Positions 34,626 to 44,357 of a DNA stretch of 64,000 nt are shown one piece after another. Within the stretch, counting starts at the first letter, position 1; every line of letters begins with the position of its first letter. The DNA comes from Glaciecola punicea ACAM 611. Its GTDB lineage: Bacteria > Pseudomonadota > Gammaproteobacteria > Enterobacterales > Alteromonadaceae. A program made the position numbers and the translations under genes. The notes below the pieces were generated by a model. That model was not told where the DNA came from. It worked only from the letters and a program-made list of their open reading frames with translations, and ran no database searches. The stretch covers positions 1 to 64,000 of the forward strand of contig NZ_BAET01000006.1 of NCBI RefSeq assembly GCF_000252165.1, read 5' to 3'.

Positions 34626-34799
34626 TTAGTAAAAGGATTATTCGCCTCCTTTGGTGATGCTATTGGCGTGGGAATTAAACGCAATATGGTACACCTCGCC
34701 CCTCACATTGCTGAAAATACTAAAGAGGGAGAAACCGGTTGTGCCGACTCACTTGTTAACGTAAACCGATTTTACCCGCTAAGCGATGCGTATATATAG
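34626..34799 (+). pseudogene. Unidentified coding-like remnant without a start
   Basis: From 34626 a 57-codon frame stays open and ends at TAG (34797-34799). It reads as protein-like text (GLFASFGDAIGVGIKRNMVH), has no start codon, and has an in-frame stop just before. I do not recognise it. It may be the tail of a lost gene. Confidence 0.22.
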
Positions 34800-34829
34800 C
34801 ACTGCTTATAATCTGGTAAAGATCGTTTT

Positions 34830-35666
34830 TTAGTTCTTCGGTCTTATAAACGGCATGTGTCTGTTTACGTCTTTATATAACAAGTATCTAAATGGTCCCG
34901 GTCCTCCGGCGTAACAAGACTGTGGGCAAAAAGCGCGTAACCACATAAAGTCTCCAGCTTCTACTTCCACCCATTCACCGTTTAGGTGATATACCGCTTT
35001 ACCTTCAAGCACATACAGACCGTGTTCCATCACGTGAGTTTCGTCAAAAGGAATAACGCCGCCGGGCTCAAAAGTAACAATATTCACATGCATATCGTGA
35101 CGCATATCAGACTGCTCGGTAAAACGCGTTGTTTTCCACACATCTCCCGTGTTTGGCATGGCAATAGCCGGGACTTCATGATCGCTCGTTACGAATGGCT
35201 CTGGTGCGTCAATACCTTCTACAAATTGGTAAGCTTTGCGGATCCAATGAAACTTAGCGTGCTTGTCGCTGTTATTTTTTATGGTCCATTGACAATTAGG
35301 TGGTAAATAAGCATAACCGCCAGCGCTCATATTGTGCACGATACCTTCAATATTAACGTCCATTTCACCTTCTACCACAAACAAAACAGCTTCGGCGCTG
35401 GCATCTAGTTCTGGCTTGTCAGAGCCGCCATTTGGACCTAATTCCACAATATACTGTGAAAATGTTTCAGAAAAACCACTTAACGGACGTGCTATTACCC
35501 ACATGCGCATGTGGGTCCAAAACGGCAGATAACTGATAACAATATCAGTTAATACTCGCTTTGGAATAATCGCATAGCCTTCGGTAAAGATAGCACGGTC
35601 TGACAACAACTGTGTTTGCGGTGGTAAGCCGCCGGTTGGTGCGTAATAAGTACTTTTAGTTGACAT
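34830..35666 (-). CDS. allE: (S)-ureidoglycine aminohydrolase
   Basis: 278 residues of a double-cupin protein. The N-cupin has VEGEMDVNIEG and the C-cupin EHGLYVLEGKAVYHL with metal-binding His/Glu (DETHVMEHGLYV). The YYAPTGGLPPQTQLLSDRAI start is characteristic of AllE. It releases ammonia from ureidoglycine to give ureidoglycolate. It starts 11 bp after the end of glcB on the same strand and is probably read from the glcB promoter. Confidence 0.9.
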   Translation of the reverse strand: MSTKSTYYAPTGGLPPQTQLLSDRAIFTEGYAIIPKRVLTDIVISYLPFWTHMRMWVIARPLSGFSETFSQYIVELGPNGGSDKPELDASAEAVLFVVEGEMDVNIEGIVHNMSAGGYAYLPPNCQWTIKNNSDKHAKFHWIRKAYQFVEGIDAPEPFVTSDHEVPAIAMPNTGDVWKTTRFTEQSDMRHDMHVNIVTFEPGGVIPFDETHVMEHGLYVLEGKAVYHLNGEWVEVEAGDFMWLRAFCPQSCYAGGPGPFRYLLYKDVNRHMPFIRPKN

Positions 35667-35677
35667 GTTGAATGGTC

Positions 35678-37864
35678 CTAGTTAGCTACATTTTGATGCA
35701 GTTGGTTAAATTTTTGTCGGTACGCGTGAAGCAACGGTTCAGTGTAGCCGTTAGGCTGAGTTTCGCCTTTGAAGACTAAATCAAGCGCCGCTTGAAACGC
35801 TAAACTTGCGTCAAAGTCTACAGACATAGGTCTGTAAAGTGGATCGTGTTCATTTTGCTTGTCGACCACGGCAGCCATCTTTTGTAGCGCATCTTTTACC
35901 TGAGGCTCAGTCAAAATGCCATGTTTCAGCCAGTTACAAATATGCTGGCTTGAAATACGTAAGGTTGCGCGATCTTCCATCAAACCAACATTATTAATGT
36001 CGGGAACTTTAGACGCGCCCATGCCCAAGTCGACCCAGCGCACTACATAGCCTAATAATCCCTGCGCGTTGTTGTTAAGCTCTTTTTCAATATCACTTGC
36101 ACTCAAAATTTCTGGGTTTAGCAACAGCGGCACGGTAAGAATATCGTCTATATTTGCACGCACTCTATTTTTAAGTTTATTTTGTACATTAAACACATTC
36201 ACCTGATGATAGTGAATTGCGTGTAAAGTAGCGCCCGTAGGGGATGGTACCCAAGCGGTATTGGCGCCTGATTGAGGGTGCGCAATTTTAGCTTTCATCA
36301 TATCTTTCATCATGTCGGGCATAGCCCACATGCCCTTGCCTATTTGTGCCTTACCTGAAAAACCGCAGGCTAAGCCTATATCAACGTTGTAATCTTCATA
36401 GCCTTTTATCCAAGGCTGCGACTTCATATCGCCTTTGGCCACAACCGGTCCTAACAGCATACTGGTATGAATTTCATCGCCTGTTCTGTCTAAAAAGCCG
36501 GTGTTAATAAACGCCACTCTTGACTTAACTTGTGCAATGCACTGTTTTAAGTTAACCGTGGTGCGGCGCTCTTCGTCCATTACACCTATTTTTATGGTGC
36601 CTCGGGATAAGTCTAAGGCGTCCTCTACGGCATCAAACAAGGCGTTGGCTAAGGCAACTTCTTGTGGGCCATGCATTTTAGGCTTTACGATATATACGTT
36701 GCCATTTCGTGAATTGCGGTGAACATTTATTTTTTGAATGTCGTGAAGAGCAATACAGGTACTTATCATGGCGTCCATGATGCCCTCTGGCACTTCATTA
36801 CCGTGGCTGTCGAGTATGGCTGGATTGGTCATTAAATGACCCACGTTTCTACAAAACAATAAACTGCGGCCGTGCACGCTGAGGGCTTCACCAGCAGGGT
36901 TGTAATATTCTTTGTCAGCATGTAAAACGCGCTGGCTCACTTTACCTGACTTTTCAATGGTTTCGCTTAAATCACCTTTCATTAAGCCAAGCCAGTTCCG
37001 ATATACGTTTATTTTTTCTGCAGCATCTACCGCAACCACTGAGTCTTCAAAATCGACAATAGTGGTTAAAGCCGCTTCTAAGGTAATGTCTTTGACGCCT
37101 GCTGCATCAGTTTTGCCTATCGCTGAATTTGTGTCAATTTCAATGGCAACGCGCAGCCCATTATGGCTAAGTAATATTGAGCTTGGCGCGCTTGTGTCGC
37201 CCTGATAGCCAATAAATTGTGCGCGCTGCGCTAAATTGACTGTATCGCCGCCAGCTAGGGTAATGAGAAGCTGATGACCGGTAATTTCATACTTGTTAGC
37301 GTCGGTATGTGAACCTTTTTCTAGCGCAAAATGCGTGTTTAAAAAGTCACGTCCATAAGCAACTACTTTCGCTGCTCTGACAGGGTTGTGAGTAGCGCTT
37401 TTTTCTGCACCGCCCTCATCACTTATTACATCGGTGCCGTAAAGCGCATCGTATAAACTGCCCCAGCGGGCGTTGGCAGCATTTAATGCAAAGCGCGCAT
37501 TGGCTGCGGGTACCACAAGCTGCGGACCTGCTGTGGTGCAGACTTCGCTGTCGACGTTAACGGTGCTAATTTGAAAGTCATCGCCTTGGGGTACTAAATA
37601 GCCAATATCTTGAAGAAACGTTTTATAAGACTGCACCTCAAACTTGCCTTGGTTGGCAAGGTTGTATTCGTCAATCTTATGCTGTAATTCTATGCGTTTT
37701 TCCAACAGCGCTTTGTTTTGTGGTGCAAAATCGTGAATAATTATCGCTAAAGAAGCCCAAAATGTGTCGCCCGAGACTGACAAACCCGGCAGCACTTCTG
37801 TTTCTATAAACGTCACTAAATTAGCGTCAACACGAAGTGCGTTTTTTTGTAAGTATTTTGTCAT
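35678..37864 (-). CDS. glcB: Malate synthase G
   Basis: 728 residues, the monomeric G form. The signatures ANARWGSLYDALYGTDVI, TIVDFEDSVVAVD and FINTGFLDRTGDEIH are all visible. It condenses glyoxylate with acetyl-CoA to malate. Here it heads a unit with allE and so consumes the glyoxylate released by ureidoglycolate lyase. A good sigma-70 promoter with GntR-like sites lies upstream (37913-37999). Confidence 0.93.
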   Translation of the reverse strand: MTKYLQKNALRVDANLVTFIETEVLPGLSVSGDTFWASLAIIIHDFAPQNKALLEKRIELQHKIDEYNLANQGKFEVQSYKTFLQDIGYLVPQGDDFQISTVNVDSEVCTTAGPQLVVPAANARFALNAANARWGSLYDALYGTDVISDEGGAEKSATHNPVRAAKVVAYGRDFLNTHFALEKGSHTDANKYEITGHQLLITLAGGDTVNLAQRAQFIGYQGDTSAPSSILLSHNGLRVAIEIDTNSAIGKTDAAGVKDITLEAALTTIVDFEDSVVAVDAAEKINVYRNWLGLMKGDLSETIEKSGKVSQRVLHADKEYYNPAGEALSVHGRSLLFCRNVGHLMTNPAILDSHGNEVPEGIMDAMISTCIALHDIQKINVHRNSRNGNVYIVKPKMHGPQEVALANALFDAVEDALDLSRGTIKIGVMDEERRTTVNLKQCIAQVKSRVAFINTGFLDRTGDEIHTSMLLGPVVAKGDMKSQPWIKGYEDYNVDIGLACGFSGKAQIGKGMWAMPDMMKDMMKAKIAHPQSGANTAWVPSPTGATLHAIHYHQVNVFNVQNKLKNRVRANIDDILTVPLLLNPEILSASDIEKELNNNAQGLLGYVVRWVDLGMGASKVPDINNVGLMEDRATLRISSQHICNWLKHGILTEPQVKDALQKMAAVVDKQNEHDPLYRPMSVDFDASLAFQAALDLVFKGETQPNGYTEPLLHAYRQKFNQLHQNVAN

Positions 37865-38269
37865 TGTGCTTTTACTCGGTTATGGTTAATTCCTAAAATT
37901 ATTCTACCTCTAAATGTAAATAAATTCACCTCAGCTGTCAACTTTGTCAGTAAATTGTAAACAATATTGTTGACAATTTTAGCGAAAGTAAAATATAGTA
38001 GCTCATTAATGCGGATTCAAAACTCGCTACTCTTATATATCTACTCATAATCATGGATAATAAGAGCGTAAAGCATAATTTGCTTGGTTTGAACAAGGCT
38101 TAATTGCTAGTGCTAAATAGGCTTTACACCGCACCACGATAAATAGTAAATCTATTTTAAAGCAGTGGCTGTGGAATATAAGAACATTTCGCTATTGTTG
38201 GTACAAGCAAGACCATCGGCGAGCGCAGATATGCATTTATATAAAACACGACAGTTTTGGTAATCACTC
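37865..38269. promoter_or_regulatory. Divergent glcB/uraD control region
   Basis: For glcB (minus): TTGACA (37936-37941), 17-bp spacer, TACATT (37913-37918). For uraD (plus): TTGACA (37970-37975), 18-bp spacer, TATAGT (37994-37999). Two palindromes, TTGTAAACAA (37955-37964) and TTGTTGACAA (37967-37976), lie side by side 12 bp centre to centre. The second covers the uraD -35 box. They fit the TNGT/ACNA style of FCD-type GntR regulators. The uraD leader is about 265 nt long and holds no recognised gene. Confidence 0.6.
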
Positions 38270-38803
38270 ATGACAGACAAAATAGACATACACACTTTAA
38301 ATAACGCTACGCAGGCAGAGTTCATTGAAACCCTCGCCGAGATTTATGAACATTCAAGCTGGATCCCAGAGAAAGTCTGGCATAGCCGCCCTTTTTTAAG
38401 CGTCGATAATTTGCATCAGGCAATGCTGAAAATAGTTGAAAATGCGTCTATCGAAGAAAAACTTACTTTGCTGCGCGCTCACCCACAGTTAGCGGGCAAA
38501 GAAGCAAAAAGCGGCTCACTAACCACCGCGTCAACCCAAGAGCAGTCTTCAGCTAATTTAAACGCCCTAAGCAAAAAAGAAATGGACGAAATCACTTCGC
38601 TCAATCAGCAGTATATTGACACGCATGGCTTTCCTTTTATCATTGCGGTTAAGAACCATGACAAAGCGGGTATTTTCAATGAGTTTAGAAAGCGTATAAA
38701 CAAACCTTATAGCGAAGAGGTATATAGCGCTATATTGCAGGTTGGTTTAATCGCTACTTTTCGACTTGCCGGCATACTTAAAGGTTACGAGCCTAGCGCA
38801 TAA
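38270..38803 (+). CDS. uraD: 2-oxo-4-hydroxy-4-carboxy-5-ureidoimidazoline (OHCU) decarboxylase
   Basis: 177 residues. The catalytic His71 lies in LRAHPQLAGKEAKSG, and NQQYIDTHGFPFIIAVK is the family core. It decarboxylates OHCU to (S)-allantoin, the last step from urate. It is followed 42 bp later by the 5-hydroxyisourate hydrolase, with which it acts in sequence. Confidence 0.93.
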   Translation: MTDKIDIHTLNNATQAEFIETLAEIYEHSSWIPEKVWHSRPFLSVDNLHQAMLKIVENASIEEKLTLLRAHPQLAGKEAKSGSLTTASTQEQSSANLNALSKKEMDEITSLNQQYIDTHGFPFIIAVKNHDKAGIFNEFRKRINKPYSEEVYSAILQVGLIATFRLAGILKGYEPSA

Positions 38804-38845
38804 CACTTAACAAAACGACACTAACGACATAAATAAGGATTAATC

Positions 38846-39199
38846 ATGGCCAAGCTATCAACCCATGTGCTGGACACCGCAAACGGCAAGCCTGCTGAAA
38901 ACATCAAACTTGAATTCTATCGCGTAGAAGGTTCACAAAATGTGTTACTCAAAACACTGACCACTAACAACGACGGCAGAACTAATGAACTATTGCTAGA
39001 CAACAGTAATATTGAAGTGGGTGAGTATATTATTGTATTTTATGTCGCTGAATACTTTACAAAGTTGGGGGTTGAGCAAACAAAACCCGCGTTTTTAAAC
39101 CGTATTCCCATTCATTTTGGCATTTTCGACGCTAAAGCCAACTACCATGTTCCTTTGCTAGTATCGCCATGGAGCTATTCGACTTACCGCGGTAGCTAG
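38846..39199 (+). CDS. uraH: 5-hydroxyisourate hydrolase
   Basis: 117 residues, transthyretin-like. N-terminal [14 protein letters not shown] and the invariant C-terminal YRGS are intact, as is [16 protein letters not shown]. It opens 5-hydroxyisourate to OHCU. An AAGGA ribosome site precedes it. Its stop codon touches the malic-enzyme remnant, showing that foreign DNA was joined exactly at its end. Confidence 0.93.
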   Translation: MAKLSTHVLDTANGKPAENIKLEFYRVEGSQNVLLKTLTTNNDGRTNELLLDNSNIEVGEYIIVFYVAEYFTKLGVEQTKPAFLNRIPIHFGIFDAKANYHVPLLVSPWSYSTYRGS

Positions 39200-39370
39200 T
39201 GGGCGTTATTACCAAAGGCACAGCGGTACTAGGCCTAGGCAACATTGGCGCACTAGCCTCAAAACCTGTGATGCAAAGTAAAGCAATGCTGTTTAAGCAC
39301 GTTGCCGGCTTTGGCATGGGCAAAAACGCCTGCTGATGTCATCAAAGTTATTGAATACATTGTAAAATAG
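39199..39370 (+). pseudogene. Malic enzyme fragment, internally deleted and shifted
   Basis: Starting on the last base of uraH the frame reads [20 protein letters not shown], then [18 protein letters not shown], which is the central motif region of NAD(P) malic enzyme ([20 protein letters not shown]). A stop follows at 39334. A second frame then gives [11 protein letters not shown] before TAG at 39368. Only about 55 of more than 400 residues remain. Confidence 0.7.
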
Positions 39371-39414
39371 CAAGTAACTTAGCATATTCACATCCAACGA
39401 TGTATAATATTATT

Positions 39415-39634
39415 ATGTTACATTACAAACGCCTAATCGTTGTTACCACCCCATATTGGGAAGAACAACCTGCTCTTAAAAAAGCTATTTTTTTAGCTAA
39501 TACACTTGATGTATCAACCAGCATGAAGTCCGTCGTGACATGGTATAAGAAGTGGTACAAGAGTGTTATTAAGTACTACCGCCGAGTATATTATTGATAA
39601 ACTGAACTGTGACACACACGTTGTTAAAGGCTAA
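39415..39634 (+). pseudogene. UspE-like universal stress protein, middle deleted
   Basis: The first part (MLHYKRLIVVTTPYWEEQP, then ALKKAIFLANTLD) is the start of a UspE-type protein. After frame changes and stops, STTAEYIIDKLNCDTHVVKG ends at TAA 39632-39634, which is the C-terminal end of such proteins. Most of the roughly 300-residue protein is absent. The end overlaps the start of the MFS gene. Confidence 0.55.
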
Positions 39635-40805
39635 CGTTTATAGGGCCAGCATATTGCTGTTGGCTCTTATACTTATATCACTCAACTTGCGCCCTGCCCT
39701 CACTTCCGTAGCGCCTGTTATACAAAGCATTGTTGAAGATTTGTCCTTAAGCCAAGCAAATGCAGGCTTAATAACCACTATACCCGTATTATTAATGGGC
39801 TTACTGGCACCCTTAGCGCCTAGGTTAGCGGCTCGCTGGAGCCAAGAGAGCGTGCTGAAGGGCGCAATGGCCGTGCTAACAGTCGCATTGCTGCTGCGGC
39901 ATTTTAGCCAGCACAGTTTCGCTCTTCTGCTTTTATCTGCCGTGTTAGCGGGCACTGCCATTGCCATTGCAGGGCCATTGATGTCTGGTTTTATTAAGCA
40001 GCATTTTGCGCGCCATATGGGTTTTGCAATCGCCATATATTCGGTCAGCATTACCATTGGTGCAGCATTGGCCGTAGCCCTTACATTGCCTATTATCAGT
40101 ACGTTTGGCGGTGAATGGCACTATGGATTGTCGAGCTGGGGCTGGCTCGCTTTAGCAACCTTCTTGCTGTTAATCATTTTCTTACCAAAATCGACTAGCC
40201 CAAAACTAGACAAGAGCATTCTTAAAAAACTGCCGCTGCATTCTTTTAAGGCTTGGTTATTAACCGGCTTTTTCGCGGCGCAAGCCGGTGTTTTTTATGC
40301 ACTTGCAACATGGATGGTGGCGCATTTTGAGCATGTCGGTTTTAGCATATCTCGAGCCAGTATTATGGCTAGCGTGTTCATGGGGTCAGGTATTTTGGGT
40401 GCGCTAATTATGCCTTTGATTGCGGCGCGCACAGCCAAGCGCAGTTTGCTTATAGCGGCAGTTACCTTCATTACGACATTATTGATATTGGCGATAACGT
40501 GGCTGCCTCAGTTCAACCCCTTGGTACTTGTGTCTATATTAGGCGTGACCACATCGGGCACTTTTGCACTCGCGCTAGCCTTACCTGTGCTTGAAACTGA
40601 TACACCTCATGAGGCCTCTCAACTGTCGTCGATGATGTCGTCATTCGGCTATATTATTGGCGGCGTTACGCCTGCATTAGTCGGCATTGGCAAAGACATA
40701 ACCGGCAGTTATGAATGGTCGTTTACCTTTCTAGCGGCGCTGAGCTTTTGCATGGTTGTTATTGCCTTGTTTTTACCCAATGTTTCTAAAAACCACGCAA
40801 CGTGA
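39609..40805 (+). CDS. MFS transporter, CynX/NimT type
   Basis: 398 residues with twelve hydrophobic segments. SLNLRPALTSVAPVIQSIV followed by a short loop is the characteristic start of the cyanate/nitroimidazole transporter group. GTG at 39609 is the most upstream start; TTG at 39621 is also possible because the real start lies within the Usp remnant. It is intact among remnants. The substrate is unknown; location in the urate region makes a purine breakdown product conceivable. Confidence 0.8.
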   Translation: MTHTLLKANVYRASILLLALILISLNLRPALTSVAPVIQSIVEDLSLSQANAGLITTIPVLLMGLLAPLAPRLAARWSQESVLKGAMAVLTVALLLRHFSQHSFALLLLSAVLAGTAIAIAGPLMSGFIKQHFARHMGFAIAIYSVSITIGAALAVALTLPIISTFGGEWHYGLSSWGWLALATFLLLIIFLPKSTSPKLDKSILKKLPLHSFKAWLLTGFFAAQAGVFYALATWMVAHFEHVGFSISRASIMASVFMGSGILGALIMPLIAARTAKRSLLIAAVTFITTLLILAITWLPQFNPLVLVSILGVTTSGTFALALALPVLETDTPHEASQLSSMMSSFGYIIGGVTPALVGIGKDITGSYEWSFTFLAALSFCMVVIALFLPNVSKNHAT

Positions 40806-40817
40806 TATAGATTAAGA

Positions 40818-41220
40818 CTAAGCACAAGGCGTAATTTGGGCACGTAACCATTGTTTAAAACACGCAATAGCTTTTGACTCACGGTAGCTAATCAAATAGT
40901 AACCTGCCTGAGCGGGAATAGGTGTAAAAGGCAAATGATGGCGTTAGTTTTACACGTATCTCAACTTCTGGGATTTTCTCTTGACGAAAGACCTCTATTG
41001 TCCTTTCAATATCACCCAAACCTTTTTCAACCGCTGCGTATATCTGCTGGCCAGCATAGGTAAGCGTAATCCCTTTAGAATGGCGCTCAAATAACCTCAC
41101 CGCCAGCTGCTTTTCAAGTAAACTGATCTGCTGACTTACCGCGCCTGTCGTTACATGCAAATAGCTAGCTGCTTGAGTAAAGCTACTATTGCGATGGTGG
41201 TCAGCGATCTGTTTCCCCAT
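40818..41220 (-). pseudogene. LysR-family regulator (GcvA-like) with central deletion
   Basis: The helix-turn-helix part is clear ([20 protein letters not shown]), but its first residues are replaced by unrelated sequence at the junction near 41200. After about 100 residues the frame breaks. The GcvA-type C-terminus (QAGYYLISYRESKAIACFKQ) is found in another frame and stops at 40818. The ligand domain is gone. Confidence 0.65.
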
Positions 41221-41370
41221 GCAGGCGATTTATCAAAAGCCGAGTACTGGACTGGGCTTCGCCCAATGACGCCCGACGGAACGCCTATTATAGGCAAAAC
41301 AAACATTCCGAACCTATATATTAAGGCCGGTCACGGTACCTTAGGCTGGACCATGGCGTGTGGCTCATGA
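41200..41370 (+). pseudogene. D-amino acid dehydrogenase (DadA) C-terminal fragment
   Basis: [20 protein letters not shown], then [13 protein letters not shown] and [14 protein letters not shown], are the highly conserved C-terminal part of DadA. About 55 residues remain of some 420, and the normal tail after ACGS is cut by a stop at 41368-41370. It is fused head-on to the LysR remnant. Confidence 0.75.
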
Positions 41371-41436
41371 CGCTTAATTTCAGATAATTTGAAGAGATGA
41401 AAGCTAGTAGGCAGGCGATTAACTTGCCTAAAGCCG

Positions 41437-42396
41437 CTAGTCTGGTGTGTGATGCTTTATCCAATGCGATGCAATGTCTTGTCTACGGCAAACCCATACG
41501 TCGCTGAACTGCTCAATATAGTCTAAAAACTTGACCAAGCTAGCAAACCTACCAGGACGACCTATTATGCGGCAGTGCAGACCAATAGACAGCATTTTTG
41601 GTGCATCAGCGCCTTCATCGTAAAGGGTGTCAAAGGAATCTTTTAAATAGGTAAAGAACTGCTCACCTGAGTTGAAACCTTGCGGACTGGCAAAGCGCAT
41701 ATCGTTGGCGTCTAGCGTGTAAGGCACAATTAAGTGTGACTTGTAATTACCGTTAACAGCTTTACCTTCCACAAAATAAGGTAGATCGTCGGCGTAGCTG
41801 TCAGCGTCATATAAAAATGAGTCTTCTTCTATCACTAGCTTACGTGAGTTTTCGCTCATGCGGCCTAAATACCAGCCTTTTGGCTTCTCACCGGTCATGC
41901 TTTTGTGAATTTCTATGGCTTTTTGCAGATGTTCACGCTCAATATCAAGCGGGACTTTTTGATAGTCAATCCATCTATAGCCATGACTGGCTATTTCCCA
42001 GTCGGCTTTTAACATTGCTTCAACTGCTTCTGGATTTCGCTGCATAGCCATAGCCACACCAAACACGGTTACTGGCATTTTGCGCTGTGTAAACAGCTTA
42101 TGCAGTCGCCAAAATCCTACCCTGGAGCCATATTCATAAAAAGATTCCATATTCATATGGCGCTGATTTTCAAACGGCAGCGCGCCTATAATTTCAGATA
42201 AAAATGTTTCTGAGGCTTTGTCACCGTGCAAAATACAGTTTTCAGCGCCCTCTTCATAATTAATGACAAACTGTACCGCTATTTTTGCTTTTTTCGGCCA
42301 GGTTACTTTTGGGCCGCGTTGGCCGTAGCCTTTCATGTCTCTTGGGTAGTTGTTCATTAGATCACTCATAGTAATGTTCATGTTGTTGAGGGTCAT
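41437..42396 (-). CDS. puuE: Allantoinase, polysaccharide-deacetylase type
   Basis: 319 residues of the cofactor-light allantoinase family. YPRDMKGYGQRGPKVTWP is the family start, followed by FVINYEEGAE, EIASHGYRWIDY and IGLHCRIIGRPGR. It opens allantoin to allantoate. It overlaps allA by 4 bp and is therefore translated with it. The protein starts MTLNNMNITMSDLMNNYPRD and an internal Met is possible. Confidence 0.92.
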   Translation of the reverse strand: MTLNNMNITMSDLMNNYPRDMKGYGQRGPKVTWPKKAKIAVQFVINYEEGAENCILHGDKASETFLSEIIGALPFENQRHMNMESFYEYGSRVGFWRLHKLFTQRKMPVTVFGVAMAMQRNPEAVEAMLKADWEIASHGYRWIDYQKVPLDIEREHLQKAIEIHKSMTGEKPKGWYLGRMSENSRKLVIEEDSFLYDADSYADDLPYFVEGKAVNGNYKSHLIVPYTLDANDMRFASPQGFNSGEQFFTYLKDSFDTLYDEGADAPKMLSIGLHCRIIGRPGRFASLVKFLDYIEQFSDVWVCRRQDIASHWIKHHTPD

Positions 42397-42902
42397 TGTA
42401 ACCTTAACTCAATAGTTTCGTTTTCTAAGGTGACTTCATCGCAGTTATTTCCGGGGCCGCTTCTGTCAACAATCACAAAAAGTCGATCTTTTCGTTCCGA
42501 TATTAATGGCATATGCCACACACCAGTATGAAAATTAAAGCCTTGGTGGCCATTGGTAACAAAGGCCTGCAGGGTATCGGAGTCTAAAGGTTTGTCTTTT
42601 GGCCCAACCACAAGTACCACGGGTTCATTGTCGGTAGGAATAAAAGCTTGACTGCCTTTGGGATGCTTTTCAAGCAAATTAAAGCAGTGGGGAAATGGTT
42701 TTGCCTCATTAATCTTGAAGTAGCTGACAATGGCGCGGCCACCGTTTTGGGTGTCAATTTGCACGTCGGCTAAATCGTGATAGCGCTGTACTCTGCCATC
42801 ATTGATACTGAAGTTTTTAGCGCCCTCAAGCTCTATTACATCACCAAATTGCTTGAAGGCCTCACGGTTAAGGGGCTTTGCGACTAATTTAGTAATTTTC
42901 AT
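42393..42902 (-). CDS. allA: Ureidoglycolate lyase
   Basis: 169 residues. KPLNREAFKQFGDVIE at the start, HPKGSQAFIPTDN in the middle and FNFHTGVWHMPL near the end are the AllA signatures. It splits ureidoglycolate into glyoxylate and urea. It precedes puuE with a 4-bp overlap and follows puuD by about 110 bp. Confidence 0.92.
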   Translation of the reverse strand: MKITKLVAKPLNREAFKQFGDVIELEGAKNFSINDGRVQRYHDLADVQIDTQNGGRAIVSYFKINEAKPFPHCFNLLEKHPKGSQAFIPTDNEPVVLVVGPKDKPLDSDTLQAFVTNGHQGFNFHTGVWHMPLISERKDRLFVIVDRSGPGNNCDEVTLENETIELRLQ

Positions 42903-43013
42903 GCACTGTCCTTTTTATTACAAAGATTTATAGCTAACGGTACACTAACAGCAAAGCTTGACCCATCGGCACGCGTTAAGCTTTACACTGCGTTTAGTCT
43001 TCATTCTATTTTA

Positions 43014-44228
43014 TTATTCTGGTTGCTGTAATTCTTGATACCACTTTGCGATTAGCGAACGCTCTTCTTCAGTAATTTGGGTTAAATTACCAATTGGCAT
43101 TGCTCTTAGCACAATCGTTTGCTGATGTATCTGCGTTGCTTGCGCTAAAATTTGCTCAGGTGTGTCGTACATATAACCTTTAGGCGCAGCGGCAAAGCCA
43201 GGATGAGTAGGCTGTGCAGCATGGCATGAATGACAGCGCTGTTCGATGACAGAGGCTACTTGGGAAAATTCTACTCTAGGCACTGCTGGGTCAATCGGCA
43301 TGACCACCTGAGGCTTTGGTGCCATTACCCAAAAAACCGCGGCTAAAATAAGAAATGCAGGGATTAAGACCACTGTTAAAGGCTTGCCTTCGCTATGGCG
43401 AGATACAAAGAAGATACGAATTAAGGCGCCAGCCATTGAAATACCAACTAAAATTAACCAGTTATATTCATGACTATACGTCATAGCATAGTGGTTACTT
43501 ATCATGGTAAATAACACAGGTAAGGTGAAATAGGTGTTGTGAACAGAACGCTGCTTACCCGCTAAGCCCGGCGCGGGGTCAACCTCTTTGCCTGCACGCA
43601 AATCTTCAACCATTTTCTTTTGGCCGGGAATAATGATGAAGTATACATTGGCTGCCATTATGGTGCCTAACATAGCACCGAAGGTGATAAAAGCGCCACG
43701 TCCGCTGAACATGTGCGTAAGCGCATAGGCCGCACCCGACACTAATATGAATATGACAATGCCCAGCACTAAATCGTTTTTAGCTAGGGCTGACTTACAC
43801 AAAACGTCATAAATAATATAACCGCCAATTAAAAAGCTTACGCTTATGGCAATGGCGGCTGTTTGAGACATTTCCATTAAGCTGGAGTCAACCAGATAAA
43901 TGTCAGCGCCGTACCAATACACGATGGCCATTAAGAAAAACCCACTGATCCATGTCGAATAGGCTTCCCATTTAGACCAATGCAGATTTTGTGCTAAAGG
44001 CTCATTTTTTGGCCCCAGCATATATTTTTGAGAGTGGTAAAACCCACCGCCGTGCACCGCCCATAACTCACCAAAGACACCGTTTTGTGAGTCTGCTGCT
44101 TTTTTTGAGGGCCGTAATGAGTTGTCTAACATTACAAAATAGAAGGACGCGCCGATCCATGCAATACCCGCGATGACATGCACACTTCGCACTAAAAAAT
44201 TTAAAACGTCAAAGAAATACGCTTCCAA
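43014..44228 (-). CDS. puuD: Urate hydroxylase, membrane form with cytochrome c domain
   Basis: 404 residues from a TTG at 44226-44228. The family begins MEAYFFD, and AGGAG sits 8 bp upstream of this TTG; the open frame starts 7 codons earlier. About eight membrane helices (HVIAGIAWIGASFYFV first) are followed by a C-terminal c-type heme motif CHSCH and a distal MPIGN Met. It oxidises urate to 5-hydroxyisourate, passing electrons to the respiratory chain. It has its own promoter. Confidence 0.9.
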   Translation of the reverse strand: MEAYFFDVLNFLVRSVHVIAGIAWIGASFYFVMLDNSLRPSKKAADSQNGVFGELWAVHGGGFYHSQKYMLGPKNEPLAQNLHWSKWEAYSTWISGFFLMAIVYWYGADIYLVDSSLMEMSQTAAIAISVSFLIGGYIIYDVLCKSALAKNDLVLGIVIFILVSGAAYALTHMFSGRGAFITFGAMLGTIMAANVYFIIIPGQKKMVEDLRAGKEVDPAPGLAGKQRSVHNTYFTLPVLFTMISNHYAMTYSHEYNWLILVGISMAGALIRIFFVSRHSEGKPLTVVLIPAFLILAAVFWVMAPKPQVVMPIDPAVPRVEFSQVASVIEQRCHSCHAAQPTHPGFAAAPKGYMYDTPEQILAQATQIHQQTIVLRAMPIGNLTQITEEERSLIAKWYQELQQPE

Positions 44229-44357
44229 TTGGCTGCTCCTTTTAAGCAAATATTTTGTTTCAACTTATTGATCAATATCAACAATAAGTGCTAAACCATA
44301 CATATTTAGCAAATTTCTATGTGCATGACTTGTGCGTTTATGGATCACGATGACAAC

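Noticed and set aside
39638-40057. Minus-strand frame of 139 codons
   Set aside because: Antisense to the MFS transporter; text has no recognisable domain.
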